Positions 43,860 to 52,760 of a DNA stretch of 64,000 bases are shown here, one piece after another. The stretch spans positions 3,244,001 through 3,308,000 of the forward strand of contig NZ_CP155792.1 in assembly GCF_039729015.1 (NCBI RefSeq), written 5' to 3'. The position numbers and the translations under genes are program-made. Numbering within the stretch: the first letter of the stretch is position 1; every line of letters starts with the position of its first letter. Origin of the DNA: Blastococcus sp. HT6-30. Lineage in GTDB: Bacteria; Actinomycetota; Actinomycetes; Mycobacteriales; Geodermatophilaceae. The notes beneath the pieces were generated by a model. That model made no database searches and had not been told where the DNA came from. It saw only the letters and a list, made by a program, of their open reading frames with translations.

Positions 43860-44591
43860 ATGCGACTCGTGCTCATGACTTCCGCCCGCCAGGCCACGAC
43901 CGAGGTGCTGCCCGCCCTGGGGCTGCTCGGCCACCAGGTCCGGGTCGTGGCCCCCGAGCTCTCCAGCCTCCTCGACGGCGACTCCGGCGACGTCGTGCTG
44001 GTCGACGCCCGGCACGACCTCGTCCAGGCGCGCACGCTCTGCGGGCTGCTCTCCTCCACCGGGGTGGCCGCCGCACTGGTCGCGATCCTCTCCGAGGGCG
44101 GGCTGGTGGCCCTCTCCGCCGACTGGGGGGTCGACGACGTGCTGCTCGACACCGCCGGCCCCGCGGAGGTCGACGCCCGCCTCAAGTGGGCGGCCGCGCG
44201 CCGGCTCGCCGCCGCCACACCCGCGGACGGCGGCGACGGCGGGGTGACCCAGGCCGGCGAGCTGGTCATCGACGAGCACAGCTACTCCGCCAAGCTGCGC
44301 GGCCGTCCGCTCGACCTCACCTACAAGGAGTTCGAGCTGCTGAAGTACCTCGCCCAGCACCCGGGCCGGGTCTTCTCGCGAGCGCAGCTCCTCCAGGAGA
44401 TCTGGGGCTACGACTACTTCGGCGGCACCCGCACCGTCGACGTCCACGTCCGACGGCTGCGGGCCAAGCTCGGCACCGAGCACGAGGCGCTGATCGGCAC
44501 CGTGCGCAACGTCGGCTACAAGCTCGACCAGCAGGTGGCCGACGCCACCGCCAAGGCCGCCCGGGCGGAGAGCGACGCCGAACTGGTCTGA
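43860..44591 (+). CDS. GlnR-like orphan response regulator
   Basis: 243 aa. Atypical receiver domain ([10 protein letters not shown] holds the single Asp; the usual acidic pocket and Lys are not conserved) and an intact OmpR-type winged helix: [20 protein letters not shown], then [17 protein letters not shown] and VRNVGYKL. Position before mshD matches Rv0818. GlnR-type regulators work without a partner kinase. A TATCCT -10 box (43782-43787) gives a ~65-nt leader with GAGGAGA before the ATG. Confidence 0.88.
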   Translation: MRLVLMTSARQATTEVLPALGLLGHQVRVVAPELSSLLDGDSGDVVLVDARHDLVQARTLCGLLSSTGVAAALVAILSEGGLVALSADWGVDDVLLDTAGPAEVDARLKWAAARRLAAATPADGGDGGVTQAGELVIDEHSYSAKLRGRPLDLTYKEFELLKYLAQHPGRVFSRAQLLQEIWGYDYFGGTRTVDVHVRRLRAKLGTEHEALIGTVRNVGYKLDQQVADATAKAARAESDAELV

Positions 44592-44598
44592 TGACCGG

Positions 44599-45495
44599 GT
44601 GAGCGCTCCTCTCGACGTCGACGGCGTCCTCGCACTGCTGCGCGCCGCCAGGGCGGCCGACGGCGTGCGCCCGGTCTCCGAGGAGGCCGAGCTCCGGCTC
44701 CAGCACCGCTCCCCCGGCGGGCACGACGTCGTCGTCCACGACGACGACGGTGCCCTGGCCGGCTACGCGCGGCTGGACGACGGCTCCGCCGAGCTGGTGG
44801 TGCACCCCGGGCGGCGACGGCGCGGGCTCGGCACCGAGCTGCTGCGCCGGCTGCTCGGCCTGGCGGGTGACCAGCCGCTGAGCATCTGGGCGCACGGCGA
44901 CCTGCCCGGCTCGGCCCAGCTGCTCGCCCCGCACGGCTTCGAGCGCGCCCGGGTGCTGCTGCAGATGCGCCGGGACCTGGCGGGCATCGACCCGGACCCC
45001 CGGCCGGAGCTCCCCGCCGACGTGCGGGTGCTGCCCTTCCGCCCCGGCCGCGACGAGGACGCCTGGCTGCGGGTCAACGCACGCGCCTTCGACTGGCACC
45101 CCGAGCAGGGCCGGATGACCCGCGCGGACCTCGAGCTGCGGGAGGCCGAGCCCTGGTTCGACCCCGCGGGCTTTCTGATGGCCTGGCGCGGGGACCCCGA
45201 CGAGGGCGGGGAGCTGCTCGGCTCGCACTGGACGAAGGTCCACCCGCCCGGTGACGCCGCCGAGGAGGCGGTCGGCGAGGTCTACGTGCTCGGCGTCGAC
45301 CCGGCAGCCCAGGGGCTCCGGCTGGGGCGGGCGCTCACCGACCTGGGCCTGGCGCACCTGCGCAGCCGGGGGCTGGGGCAGGTCCTGCTCTACGTCGAGG
45401 AGGACAACGCGGCGGCGGTCCGGCTGTACGAGAACCGGGGCTTCCGCCGGTTCTCCGTCGACGTCTCCTGGCACCGGGAGCCGCGAGCCTCCTGA
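44599..45495 (+). CDS. mshD: Mycothiol synthase
   Basis: 298 aa, two tandem GNAT domains. The C-terminal one carries the acetyl-CoA motif YVLGVDPAAQGLRLGRALTD and ends with AVRLYENRGFRRFSVDVSW; the N-terminal one has VHPGRRRRGLGTELLRRL. Transfers acetyl from acetyl-CoA to Cys-GlcN-Ins, the last mycothiol step. Starts 7 bp after the GlnR-like gene; same operon. Confidence 0.95.
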   Translation: MSAPLDVDGVLALLRAARAADGVRPVSEEAELRLQHRSPGGHDVVVHDDDGALAGYARLDDGSAELVVHPGRRRRGLGTELLRRLLGLAGDQPLSIWAHGDLPGSAQLLAPHGFERARVLLQMRRDLAGIDPDPRPELPADVRVLPFRPGRDEDAWLRVNARAFDWHPEQGRMTRADLELREAEPWFDPAGFLMAWRGDPDEGGELLGSHWTKVHPPGDAAEEAVGEVYVLGVDPAAQGLRLGRALTDLGLAHLRSRGLGQVLLYVEEDNAAAVRLYENRGFRRFSVDVSWHREPRAS

Positions 45496-45519
45496 GTCCT
45501 TGGCCTCCGGGGCCAGCGG

Positions 45520-45831
45520 TCAGGTGGACGAGCCGGCGCTCCGGGGCGCACCACCAGCGCGCGGAGCCGGCCGGTCGTCGTCCTCCCCGATCAAGTGCTC
45601 ACGGATGAAGGCCTTGGGGTGGTACCGGCGCAGGTCGACGTTGCGGAACTCGTCGAAGTCCTCGCCCAGGCTGTCGTGCAATTGACCGCGCACGCCGGTC
45701 ACCGCACCCCGCACCCGCTTGAGACCACCGGCCACGTCCTTGGCCAGGTCCGGCAGCCGCTCCGGGCCGAAGATGAACAAGGCGGCAAGACCGAGGACGA
45801 CGATCTCGCCCCACCCGATGGAGTTGAACAC
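45520..45831 (-). CDS. tatB: TatB-type twin-arginine translocase subunit
   Basis: 103 aa. N-terminal helix and amphipathic helix typical of TatB: FNSIGWGEIVVLGLAALFIF, then GPERLPDLAKDVAGGLKRVR. The C-terminal tail is charged. TatB with TatC recognises twin-arginine signal peptides. A separate tatA-tatC pair lies 4 kb away and the Tat substrate phoX sits between. GTG 45831 start; ~40 bp downstream of the flavodoxin-like gene. Confidence 0.88.
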   Translation of the reverse strand: MFNSIGWGEIVVLGLAALFIFGPERLPDLAKDVAGGLKRVRGAVTGVRGQLHDSLGEDFDEFRNVDLRRYHPKAFIREHLIGEDDDRPAPRAGGAPRSAGSST

Positions 45832-45870
45832 CGGCGCTCCTCTCAGGGTCGATCAGGACGGGACGGGAGG

Positions 45871-46530
45871 TCATCCCGGGACGGGGACCGCATGCCGGGT
45901 GACGACTTCGGCGGCGATCTCCTCGCACCAGGCACGTACGGCCCGCCAGTCCCGGAAGTCACCCACCACGGCGTGGGCAGGCCAGCCGGCACGCTCGGCG
46001 GCGGAAAGCACGCGCCGTTCCAACCGGCCGGGGAAGACCCGATGATCGAGCGCATCGATCCAGTCGCCGATCCGACGTCCGTCCGGGTCATCGTCGGGAG
46101 GCCCGGGCCGGTCGCCGACCAGCCCGCTGGAGAACAGCCATGTCGAGCGGCCGCGCAGCTCCGGAGCGACGGCACCGACGTAGCGCCGAGCCGGCTCCAG
46201 CCAGCGCCCCGCGTAGACGGCGCTGCCGAGCACGACGGCGTCGAAGTCAGCGGGGTCGGGCCGCAGCTCCACCGGTGCCAGCACGGTGGACAACCGCCCG
46301 ATCCGTCCCGCTCGGCTGGCAGGCAACGACTGCGCCAGCGCGGCGGCGATCTCCCTCGTCGCCCCGTGCCGGCTGGCGAAGGCCACGAGCACCCGGGGGC
46401 CGCACCCGCCGGCACCCACCGCGGTGGACCCCAGGCAGCGGGAGGATCGCGGCGGAAGGTCGTCGCTGGCAGGAGGGGCGTCTGACCTCGGTTCGACGAC
46501 CATCGCCGGCCCGGCAGTGAGTCGGTCCAT
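45871..46530 (-). CDS. Flavodoxin-domain protein (HemG-like)
   Basis: 219 aa. Core from about residue 45: RVLVAFASRHGATREIAAAL (FMN phosphate loop SRHGAT), DAVVLGSAVYAGRWLEPARR and FSSGLVGD, as in menaquinone-dependent protoporphyrinogen oxidase HemG-like flavodoxins. N-terminal ~40 residues are disordered; the start (ATG 46530 or 46503) is uncertain as neither has a good ribosome-binding site. Divergent from phoX; its role there is unclear. Confidence 0.78.
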   Translation of the reverse strand: MDRLTAGPAMVVEPRSDAPPASDDLPPRSSRCLGSTAVGAGGCGPRVLVAFASRHGATREIAAALAQSLPASRAGRIGRLSTVLAPVELRPDPADFDAVVLGSAVYAGRWLEPARRYVGAVAPELRGRSTWLFSSGLVGDRPGPPDDDPDGRRIGDWIDALDHRVFPGRLERRVLSAAERAGWPAHAVVGDFRDWRAVRAWCEEIAAEVVTRHAVPVPG

Positions 46531-46707
46531 GGGGGCGGACGCTATGCGGCAGAAACGGCGCCCGCGTGAACGCGGGTGGAACAGCCGCCGGGTCCCGGTC
46601 CGAGTGGCCGGCCGCGATCCGCCGCCGGTCGTCGGGCACGCCCGGGCGACGAAGGCGGGCATCTCTATCGGCAGTGCGTCGCCGAGGTCGAACGTGGGTC
46701 GGCCACT

Positions 46708-46762
46708 GTTGTCCGGGGGTTCGTCCGGCGGCCGCCTGCCCGCCGCCCGCCCTGCCTAGCGT
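46708..46762 (+). promoter_or_regulatory. PHO-box promoter of phoX
   Basis: Half-sites GTTGTCC (46708-46714) and GTTCGTC (46719-46725), each 5 of 7 to GTTCACC and 11 bp apart; then 31 bases and the -10 box TAGCGT (46757-46762). Transcription would start near 46769, giving a ~31-nt leader with AAGGAG before the ATG. Confidence 0.6.
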
Positions 46763-46799
46763 CGGCCGCGCCCTGGAACCATCTAAGGAGAAGCGGTTC

Positions 46800-48281
46800 A
46801 TGACCACCTCGTTCGATCGACGCAAGTTCCTGCAGCGCGGCGCGGCCGTGACCGCCGGGACGGTGCTGGCAAGCGGCACCCAGCTGCTGGGAGTGCACGG
46901 CGCTCTCGCGGCCCCCGGCCGCCGCGGCCAGCAGCTGAAGGCCGAGAACAACGGCGGCTACGGCCCGCTGCAGCCCACCAAGGACAGGACGACCGGGCGG
47001 ACCCTGCTCAATCTGCCGGCCGGCTTCGAGTACGCCTCGTTCGGCCACTCCGCCGAGTACGCCGCGGCCCTCGGCCTGGCGGCGGCGGTCGGCTCCGACG
47101 GTCACCCCACCCCCGGCCGGCACGACGGCATGGCGACCTTCGCGACGGAGGACCCCTCCATCATCAGGCTCGTGCGCAACCACGAGCAGGGCTACTCGCC
47201 GACCGACGCGTCGCAGGAGCCGGAGGACTACAGCGCCGGCAACGCGTACGACCGGACCCTGATCGGTGACCCGGCGACGGCCTACGACCCGGCCGCCGCC
47301 GGCGGCACGACGACGATGACCTTCGACACGAGGGAGCTGAAGCTGATCAGCAGCTTCATCAGCCTCAACGGTACGTCGGTCAACTGCGCCGGCGGCCCGA
47401 CCCCGTGGGGCTCCTGGCTGAGCTGCGAGGAGACGGTCAACGGGACCCTGAACGACGACCCGTTCACCAAGGACCACGGGTACGTCTTCGAGGTGCCGGC
47501 CGACGGCGAGAGCGCCGGGGACAGCAAGGGCCCCTACCGGGAGATGGGACGGTTCGCGCACGAGGCCGTGGCCGTCGACCCGGCGACCGGGATCGTCTAC
47601 GAGACCGAGGACAGCGGCAACACCTCCGGGTTCTACCGCTTCTGCCCGAACGAGCCGGGCGACCTCTCCAAGGGCGGCACGCTGCAGATGCTCGCCGTCA
47701 AGGGGAAGCCCCAGCTGAAGACCTACCAGGGGCACAGCAACCGGGTCGGCAACCCCATGCCGGTCGAGTGGGTCACCATCCAGGCCCCGGACCCGGAGAA
47801 CATCACCACGGAGTCGGTCTTCGACCAGGGCTGGTACCAGGGCGGCGCCGCGTTCGCCCGTCTCGAGGGCTGCTGGTACGACGGGGGCAGCGTCTTCTTC
47901 AACGCCACCAGCGGTGGTGACGCCGAGGCGGGGCAGGTGTGGGAGTACCGGCCGCGGGGCCGCTCCGGCGGCCAGCTGATCCTGCTCTTCGAGTCCCCGT
48001 CCCCTGACGTGCTCGACGCCCCGGACAACCTGACCGTCAGCCCTCGCGGCGGTCTGGTCCTCTGCGAGGACGGGGACGACCAGCAGTACGTCCGCGGACT
48101 CAACGAGCGCGGCGAGATCTTCGACTTCGCGCTCAACAGCATCGAGGGCGAGGAGGACGACGTGAACAACGAGTTCGCCGGGGCCTGCTTCAGCCCCGAC
48201 GGCGAGGTCATGTTCGTCAACATCCAGACCCCCGGTGTCAGCTTCGCCATCCGCGGTCCCTGGGAGAAGGGCGCGCTCTGA
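46800..48281 (+). CDS. phoX: PhoX-family alkaline phosphatase, Tat-exported
   Basis: 493 aa. Twin-arginine signal (TSFDRRKFLQRGAAVTAG, cleaved after ~38 residues) predicts folded export. DUF839/PhoX features: PAGFEYASFGHS, RLVRNHEQGYSP, GGPTPWGSWLSCEET, RFAHEAVAVDPATGIVYETE and CEDGDDQQYVRG. PhoX enzymes use Ca2+/Fe3+ to strip phosphate from phosphoesters outside the membrane. Its promoter has GTTCACC-like repeats, and Tat components flank it. Confidence 0.92.
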   Translation: MTTSFDRRKFLQRGAAVTAGTVLASGTQLLGVHGALAAPGRRGQQLKAENNGGYGPLQPTKDRTTGRTLLNLPAGFEYASFGHSAEYAAALGLAAAVGSDGHPTPGRHDGMATFATEDPSIIRLVRNHEQGYSPTDASQEPEDYSAGNAYDRTLIGDPATAYDPAAAGGTTTMTFDTRELKLISSFISLNGTSVNCAGGPTPWGSWLSCEETVNGTLNDDPFTKDHGYVFEVPADGESAGDSKGPYREMGRFAHEAVAVDPATGIVYETEDSGNTSGFYRFCPNEPGDLSKGGTLQMLAVKGKPQLKTYQGHSNRVGNPMPVEWVTIQAPDPENITTESVFDQGWYQGGAAFARLEGCWYDGGSVFFNATSGGDAEAGQVWEYRPRGRSGGQLILLFESPSPDVLDAPDNLTVSPRGGLVLCEDGDDQQYVRGLNERGEIFDFALNSIEGEEDDVNNEFAGACFSPDGEVMFVNIQTPGVSFAIRGPWEKGAL

Positions 48282-48338
48282 CCCCCGGTGCGCCGGCGCG
48301 GCTGCTCGCCGCGCGCTGACGGCCTGACCAGCCACCTC

Positions 48339-48373
48339 TGCGCCCCGGTATCCGTTCCGGATACCGGGGCGCA
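48339..48373 (+). terminator. Terminator of phoX
   Basis: Perfect 15-bp stem (TGCGCCCCGGTATCC and complement) with a 5-nt loop GTTCC, 57 bp after the phoX stop. Confidence 0.8.
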
Positions 48374-49048
48374 GTCGCGTCCCGCCGACCCCCCGCCCGG
48401 GTCTTCCGGTGGCGTCACCGGTCGCCCGGGCACCGTGCAGTCCGGCTGGGGTGGTCGCCTGCCCGGCGAGATCCCCGGCGTCGGTGACCGGCTGGTGCGG
48501 GAGCCGGGGAGGACGCCGAGGAGCGTTCCGGTACCGGTCGGCGCCGACCCCGGTGGGACCACGTGGCGCACACGACCCGCCCGACCTCACGGACCGTCAC
48601 CGTCACGACCGGGGCGGCCCCCGCGACGACCGGGCAGGGGCTCGCAGGCTTCGGGCACCGCCCGCTGGACGCCGGTCCAGCCCCACTCCGTCCACGGGCG
48701 CTCAGCCCAGGCAGGTCGCGGGCGGCGACCACCAGGCCGTCCGGCGGACCCCGCTCTCGTCACGCCGCTGCGACCCGGACGGGCCCACGCCCACGTGGAC
48801 ACCCGGTAGGTCGCTCCAGGGATCGGTGCAGCGCGGGTGGCCGATCCCCGGGCCCGGCCACGAGTGCCGGCCCACGCAGGACGGGGCCTTCTCGGAGGAT
48901 CCGCCCTACCGGATGACGGTGACCGGCGCCTGGCACAGCGCCCTTCCCAGCCACTCCGGGAGCAGGGCTCCTCGGTATGGCGCCGCCAGGCCCAGGAGCC
49001 GCCACCGGGTCTCCGGCCCGACCGCCGTGCCGTCCACGGGAGCGCCCG
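48374..49048. other. 675-bp region without a supported gene
   Basis: Frames here have unnatural composition (runs of Arg/Pro/Gly). One stretch on the minus strand just beyond tatC (about 48906-49050) reads balanced protein-like sequence (RWRLLGLAAPYRGALLPEWL) without a start and may be the tail of a decayed gene. Nothing else was recognised. Confidence 0.35.
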
Positions 49049-49957
49049 CTACGACGAACCGCGCGTGCGCTCGACGAGATCCGGCTGCGGCACGTCGAGC
49101 CGGGAGGGAGCGGCGTCGAGAGGCGATGCCTCGTCGTCGGCGACGTCGTGGAAGGACTCGATGGCCGCCCGGCGGGCGCGCCGCTTGTCCACCGATCGAG
49201 CGATCTGGATGGCCATCTCGAAGAGCACCGCCATGGGTAGGGCCATCACCAGCATGGTGAACGGGTCCTGTGTCGGTGTCACGAACGCGGCGAACACCAG
49301 GGTGAGGAAGAAGATCCACCGGCGCGACTGGGACAACGCCTCGTACGACAGAACGCCGACCAGATTCAGGACCACGGCGATCAGCGGAAGCTCGAAGGAC
49401 ATCCCGAAGGCGACGAGCAGCGAGATGACGAAGCCGATGTAGTCCTGAGCGGTGAGCGCCACCACGACGCCGTCGCCGGCCAGACCCAGGAGCAGCCGGA
49501 GACCAGCAGCCAGGGACAGGTAGGCCAGAGCGGCGCCGAGGGCGAACAGCGCCGACGATGCGGCGACGAAGGAGACCCCGTAGAGCTTCTCGTTCCGTTT
49601 GAGCCCCGGCGTGAGGAAGCGCCACAGCTGGAACAGCCAGAACGGTGCAGAGATCACCACGCCGACGATGAAGCTGATCTTCAGGCGGATCAGCGCGCCA
49701 CCGAAGACGTCGGTGATCAGGAGCCCGCAGCCACCATCGGCGTCGCTGTAGCGGAGGTGGTCGGGCAGGCCGCAGTAGGGGGCGCGGATGAAATCGCCGA
49801 GGCCCTCCTCGTACCACCAGAACGCCACAGCGGTGCCCAGCAGGACGTAGAGCAGGGACCAGCCGACCCGCCTCCGCAACTCGGCAAGGTGTGCCGTGAG
49901 CGTCATCGACGCCGTGTCGTCCCGCCGCTCACGTCGACGACGTCGCACGTCCCTCAC
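49049..49957 (-). CDS. tatC: Twin-arginine translocase subunit TatC
   Basis: 302 aa with six membrane helices. TatC hallmarks: LTAHLAELRRRVGWSLLYVL at the N-terminus, PFWLFQLWRFLTPGLKRNEK and FGMSFELPLIAVVLNLVG, and AAFVTPTQDPFTMLVMALPM. Forms the signal-peptide receptor with TatB. GTG 49957 or ATG 49906 start. 32 bp downstream of tatA, same operon. Charged C-terminal tail of ~45 residues. Confidence 0.95.
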   Translation of the reverse strand: MRDVRRRRRERRDDTASMTLTAHLAELRRRVGWSLLYVLLGTAVAFWWYEEGLGDFIRAPYCGLPDHLRYSDADGGCGLLITDVFGGALIRLKISFIVGVVISAPFWLFQLWRFLTPGLKRNEKLYGVSFVAASSALFALGAALAYLSLAAGLRLLLGLAGDGVVVALTAQDYIGFVISLLVAFGMSFELPLIAVVLNLVGVLSYEALSQSRRWIFFLTLVFAAFVTPTQDPFTMLVMALPMAVLFEMAIQIARSVDKRRARRAAIESFHDVADDEASPLDAAPSRLDVPQPDLVERTRGSS

Positions 49958-49989
49958 CCTCGATCGTCACGGCTTCGGTGGCGCGGTCC

Positions 49990-50265
49990 TCAGCGGGCGC
50001 TGTCGACGCCGGCTGCGGAGGTGCCGTCGCGCTCGGCAGCCGTCGACGGCGGGAGCAGCTCCCTGCGGGCCACCGCGGTGGATCCGGCGTCTTCAGCGAC
50101 TACGTCCTTGCCCGGACCGTTGTCGTCCTTCATGCCCTTCATCTCGCCCTTGAAGATGCGCAAGGATCGGCCCAGCGATCGCGAGGCATCCGGCAGCTTC
50201 TTGTAGCCGAACAACAGCAGGACGGCCAGGAGGATCAGACCGATCTCCATCGGACCCAGGTTCAT
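49990..50265 (-). CDS. tatA: Twin-arginine translocase subunit TatA
   Basis: 91 aa. [20 protein letters not shown] then [20 protein letters not shown], the TatA membrane helix, hinge and amphipathic helix, followed by an acidic/polar tail. Polymerises to form the Tat pore. ATG 50265 has AGGGGA seven bases upstream. A -10-like TAGCGT lies at 50377-50372 on the minus strand, giving a ~100-nt leader. Confidence 0.93.
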   Translation of the reverse strand: MNLGPMEIGLILLAVLLLFGYKKLPDASRSLGRSLRIFKGEMKGMKDDNGPGKDVVAEDAGSTAVARRELLPPSTAAERDGTSAAGVDSAR

Positions 50266-50430
50266 CGCGTTTCCCCTCGTCGTTCTCGTCTCCGGACAGC
50301 CCCCGGGGCGGCGACACCGCTCGTGCGGCCGCGACCCGCCCGCTGCCGGGCACGCCGGCAGGCACTCACTGACGCTAACCGGGCCAAGGGGTGCGGGCGT
50401 GGCCGTTGAGGGGAGTCTCGATGAACCCCT

Positions 50431-50448
50431 GTCCACCCCCCGTTCACC
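50431..50448 (+). promoter_or_regulatory. PHO-box-like direct repeat upstream of the acyltransferase pair
   Basis: GTCCACC (50431-50437), four bases, GTTCACC (50442-50448): 13 of 14 matches in an exact 11-bp repeat. Unlike the other boxes, no TAnnnT lies at the fixed distance and none is seen before the gene start at 50654, so any promoter here is of another form. Confidence 0.45.
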
Positions 50449-50653
50449 GGGCCGACCCGTCCCGGCTCCGACGACAGCCGCGCCCCCCTCCGGGGGTGAC
50501 TCCGTGCGGGCGCGCCCTCACGCTGAGGAGGAGACGCTCTTCGGCGCGTCGTTGGGGACATTCTGGATTCCGGCCACCAGCTGTCCACCTGGGCCCGCCA
50601 GCGTGTCCTCGGGCGAGCCCTGTCGGGGCTCCCGGACAGCGAGGTTGCCTGTG

Positions 50654-51412
50654 ATGCCTGCATCTGCCGTGCCGTCCTCCTCCAGCGGGTCGGCGCGCTA
50701 CCGGACGTACGTGGCACGACCTCACGAGGTTGCCGCCGCCCAGCGCCTGCGTCACCGGGTCCTCGACGCCGGATGCGGGGCCCGGACCGACCCGGCCACC
50801 GTTCCGCAGCACGACGGGAACGAGTGGGACGACGTGTGCGACCACCTGGTCGTCTGGGACGAGGTCAGCGACGGGGTGGTCGGCACGTGCCACCTGCTCC
50901 CCCCGGAACGCGCCATGGCGCTCGGCCGCAGCTACGGCGACGGCCAGTTCGATCTCTCCCGGCACGCGCAGCTGCGGCCCTGGACCGTGGCAGCCGGGCG
51001 CAGGTACGTGCACCCCGAGCACCGCTCGGGGGCGGTGACCAGCCACTTGTCGGCCGGCTTGCTGCGGTACGTCCTGGAGCGAGGACACCCGTACCTGGCC
51101 GGCCGCACGTCCGTTCCCCTCACCGACGGCGGGTCGACGGCGGCCGCCGTCTGGGACGTCGTCCGGACGCAGCACCTCGCCCCGGCCGCGCTCCGGGTGG
51201 TTCCGCACGTCCCGTTCGACGTCGAGGGCGTGGGGCGACCCCAAGCGTCGGCCCTGCCGCCACTCGTGCAGGACTCCTTGCGCGGTGGCGGGGTCGTGTG
51301 CGGCCGGCCCGCCCACGACCGCGCCTCCGGTACCGCCGAGTTCTACGTCGTCATGCCGCTGGCCGACGTCGCAGCACGCGCGTTCGGCGGCCCCGGGAAC
51401 GGCCGGCGATGA
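50654..51412 (+). CDS. OlsB-like GNAT N-acyltransferase
   Basis: 252 aa. Blocks AAAQRLRHRVLDAGCG, DDVCDHLVVWDEVSDGVVGT, then WTVAAGRRYVHPEHRSGAV and LSAGLLRYVLERGHPYLAGR match the OlsB/hemolysin-type acyltransferases that add a 3-hydroxy fatty acid to ornithine. Ornithine lipids replace phospholipids when phosphate is short. Substrate is inferred only from family and context. ATG 50654 (or GTG 50651) has GAGG upstream; its stop overlaps the next start (ATGA). Confidence 0.75.
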   Translation: MPASAVPSSSSGSARYRTYVARPHEVAAAQRLRHRVLDAGCGARTDPATVPQHDGNEWDDVCDHLVVWDEVSDGVVGTCHLLPPERAMALGRSYGDGQFDLSRHAQLRPWTVAAGRRYVHPEHRSGAVTSHLSAGLLRYVLERGHPYLAGRTSVPLTDGGSTAAAVWDVVRTQHLAPAALRVVPHVPFDVEGVGRPQASALPPLVQDSLRGGGVVCGRPAHDRASGTAEFYVVMPLADVAARAFGGPGNGRR

Positions 51413-52368
51413 GCTGCCTGATGCCGGTGGCACCGTGTGGAAGGGCCTGCACGGACGGTTCCGGCCCGCAGGCCGCCCCGGCCACCCGTCGCCGCCGTCT
51501 GCTCCGCCTGGTCCGGGCCGTGACCGGCGCGGCCGTCCGGATACAGGTCATGGCCCACGCCGGTGAGCGGGCCCAGCGGCGAGTGGCCGTCTGCGGTGCG
51601 GCCGGCGTGGTGACCCCTCTCGGCGTCCGGGTCGAGGTGATCAACCCGTCAGTGCCGTGGCCCCGTACGGGGCGCGGGCATCTCGTCGTGAGCAACCAGG
51701 TCACGTGGCTGGACGAGCTCGCGCTGCTGGTCGCCGTCCGGGCGCTCCCGGTGGCGAACGCCGAGATCGGCGACCGCAAGCTCGTCGGAGGCCTGGCACG
51801 ACGGCTCGGCGTGGTCCTGGTGCAGCCGGGCCGCCTGCGGTCGGTGGCGGACGGGGTCGCGCAGGCCACTCATCGGCTGCGGCGTGGGCAGTCGATCTCC
51901 GTGCAGCCCGACGGCCCCACCTCCTGCGGGGTCGCACTCGGGCGGTTCCGCCCGGCCTTCTTCCAGGCCGCGGTGGACGCCGGAGCGCTGGTCTGTCCCG
52001 TTGTGATCCGGTACCGCGTCGACGGGGAGGTGGCGACCACACTGCCCTGCCAGGTCCGCGACGACACCCTGCCGAGGAGCATGGCCCGGGTCGCTGCGGC
52101 GAGAGACCTGGTGGTCGAGGTGCACCTCCTGCCGGCACTGGACGCCACCACCGGCGACCGACGCACGCTCGCCGCGCTCGCCGAGTACGCCGTGGCCGAG
52201 GTCACCGAAGCTCGGCGGCCGACGGCGGCGTGCCACCCGGATCGGCGCGCCTTCACGACATCGAGACCGTCCGTCACGCCACCGGCTCCACGTCGTACGG
52301 CAGAACTGCGGGAAGCCTCCCCGGGCAGCGGCGGCTCCTCTGATCGGACGGGTCGTGACCGCGGGTGA
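51409..52368 (+). CDS. OlsA/PlsC-like acyltransferase with altered active site
   Basis: 319 aa. PlsC-type fold, would be the lyso-ornithine-lipid O-acyltransferase partner. The catalytic NHxxxxD box reads VVSNQVTWLDELALL: the catalytic His is Gln. The second box, normally PEGTTSxG, reads QPDGPTSCG. GRFRPAFFQAAVDAGALVCP and PVVIRYRV that follow are normal. The protein is probably inactive or works differently. The C-terminal ~60 residues are disordered. Coupled to the OlsB-like gene. Confidence 0.75.
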   Translation: MSCLMPVAPCGRACTDGSGPQAAPATRRRRLLRLVRAVTGAAVRIQVMAHAGERAQRRVAVCGAAGVVTPLGVRVEVINPSVPWPRTGRGHLVVSNQVTWLDELALLVAVRALPVANAEIGDRKLVGGLARRLGVVLVQPGRLRSVADGVAQATHRLRRGQSISVQPDGPTSCGVALGRFRPAFFQAAVDAGALVCPVVIRYRVDGEVATTLPCQVRDDTLPRSMARVAAARDLVVEVHLLPALDATTGDRRTLAALAEYAVAEVTEARRPTAACHPDRRAFTTSRPSVTPPAPRRTAELREASPGSGGSSDRTGRDRG

Positions 52369-52760
52369 CGCGGCCAGCCGCCCGGCCTGCTCTTCTCCAC
52401 GAGGTCGATGAGCACGTCGGGTCGCTGATGATCTGTCGAGGCCGAGCTCGATGCACCTCGCGTCGAAGGGCGGCAGCGCCAGCCACCCGGCGCGGGCACC
52501 GGCCTGCAGCCGATCCGCACCGTCGGTTCGGGAGCACCCCGGCATGCTCTGCCACCAGCCGGCGCACGGCGGCCAGACCGGCACGACGAGCGTGCTCCGG
52601 GCCGGTCCAGTACAGCAGGTCCGCGCCTCCGTCCTGGGCGATCTGCACGTGGGACCGGAGATCGGGGCGGGGGACGACCTGGCTCGCGGCGCGCTCCCGG
52701 CGATCACCGGTGGTGCGCCGTCCCCGTGGCCGCTCGAGGCCACGGGGACGGCGGTCCCCC
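52369..52760. other. 392-bp region with a possible gene remnant
   Basis: No intact gene. On the minus strand near 52560-52650 a stretch reads IAQDGGADLLYWTGPEHARR and AGLAAVRRLVAEHAG, more protein-like than chance frames, but it has no stable continuation. It is also the 3' flank of the nuclease gene; a GC-rich inverted repeat (CCGTGGCC, 52736-52743 region) may terminate it. Confidence 0.3.

Noticed and set aside
50372-50426. PHO-box control of tatA-tatC
   Set aside because: A GTTCATC half-site and a TAGCGT -10 exist on the minus strand, but they are 42 bases apart and the intervening 11-mer does not match.
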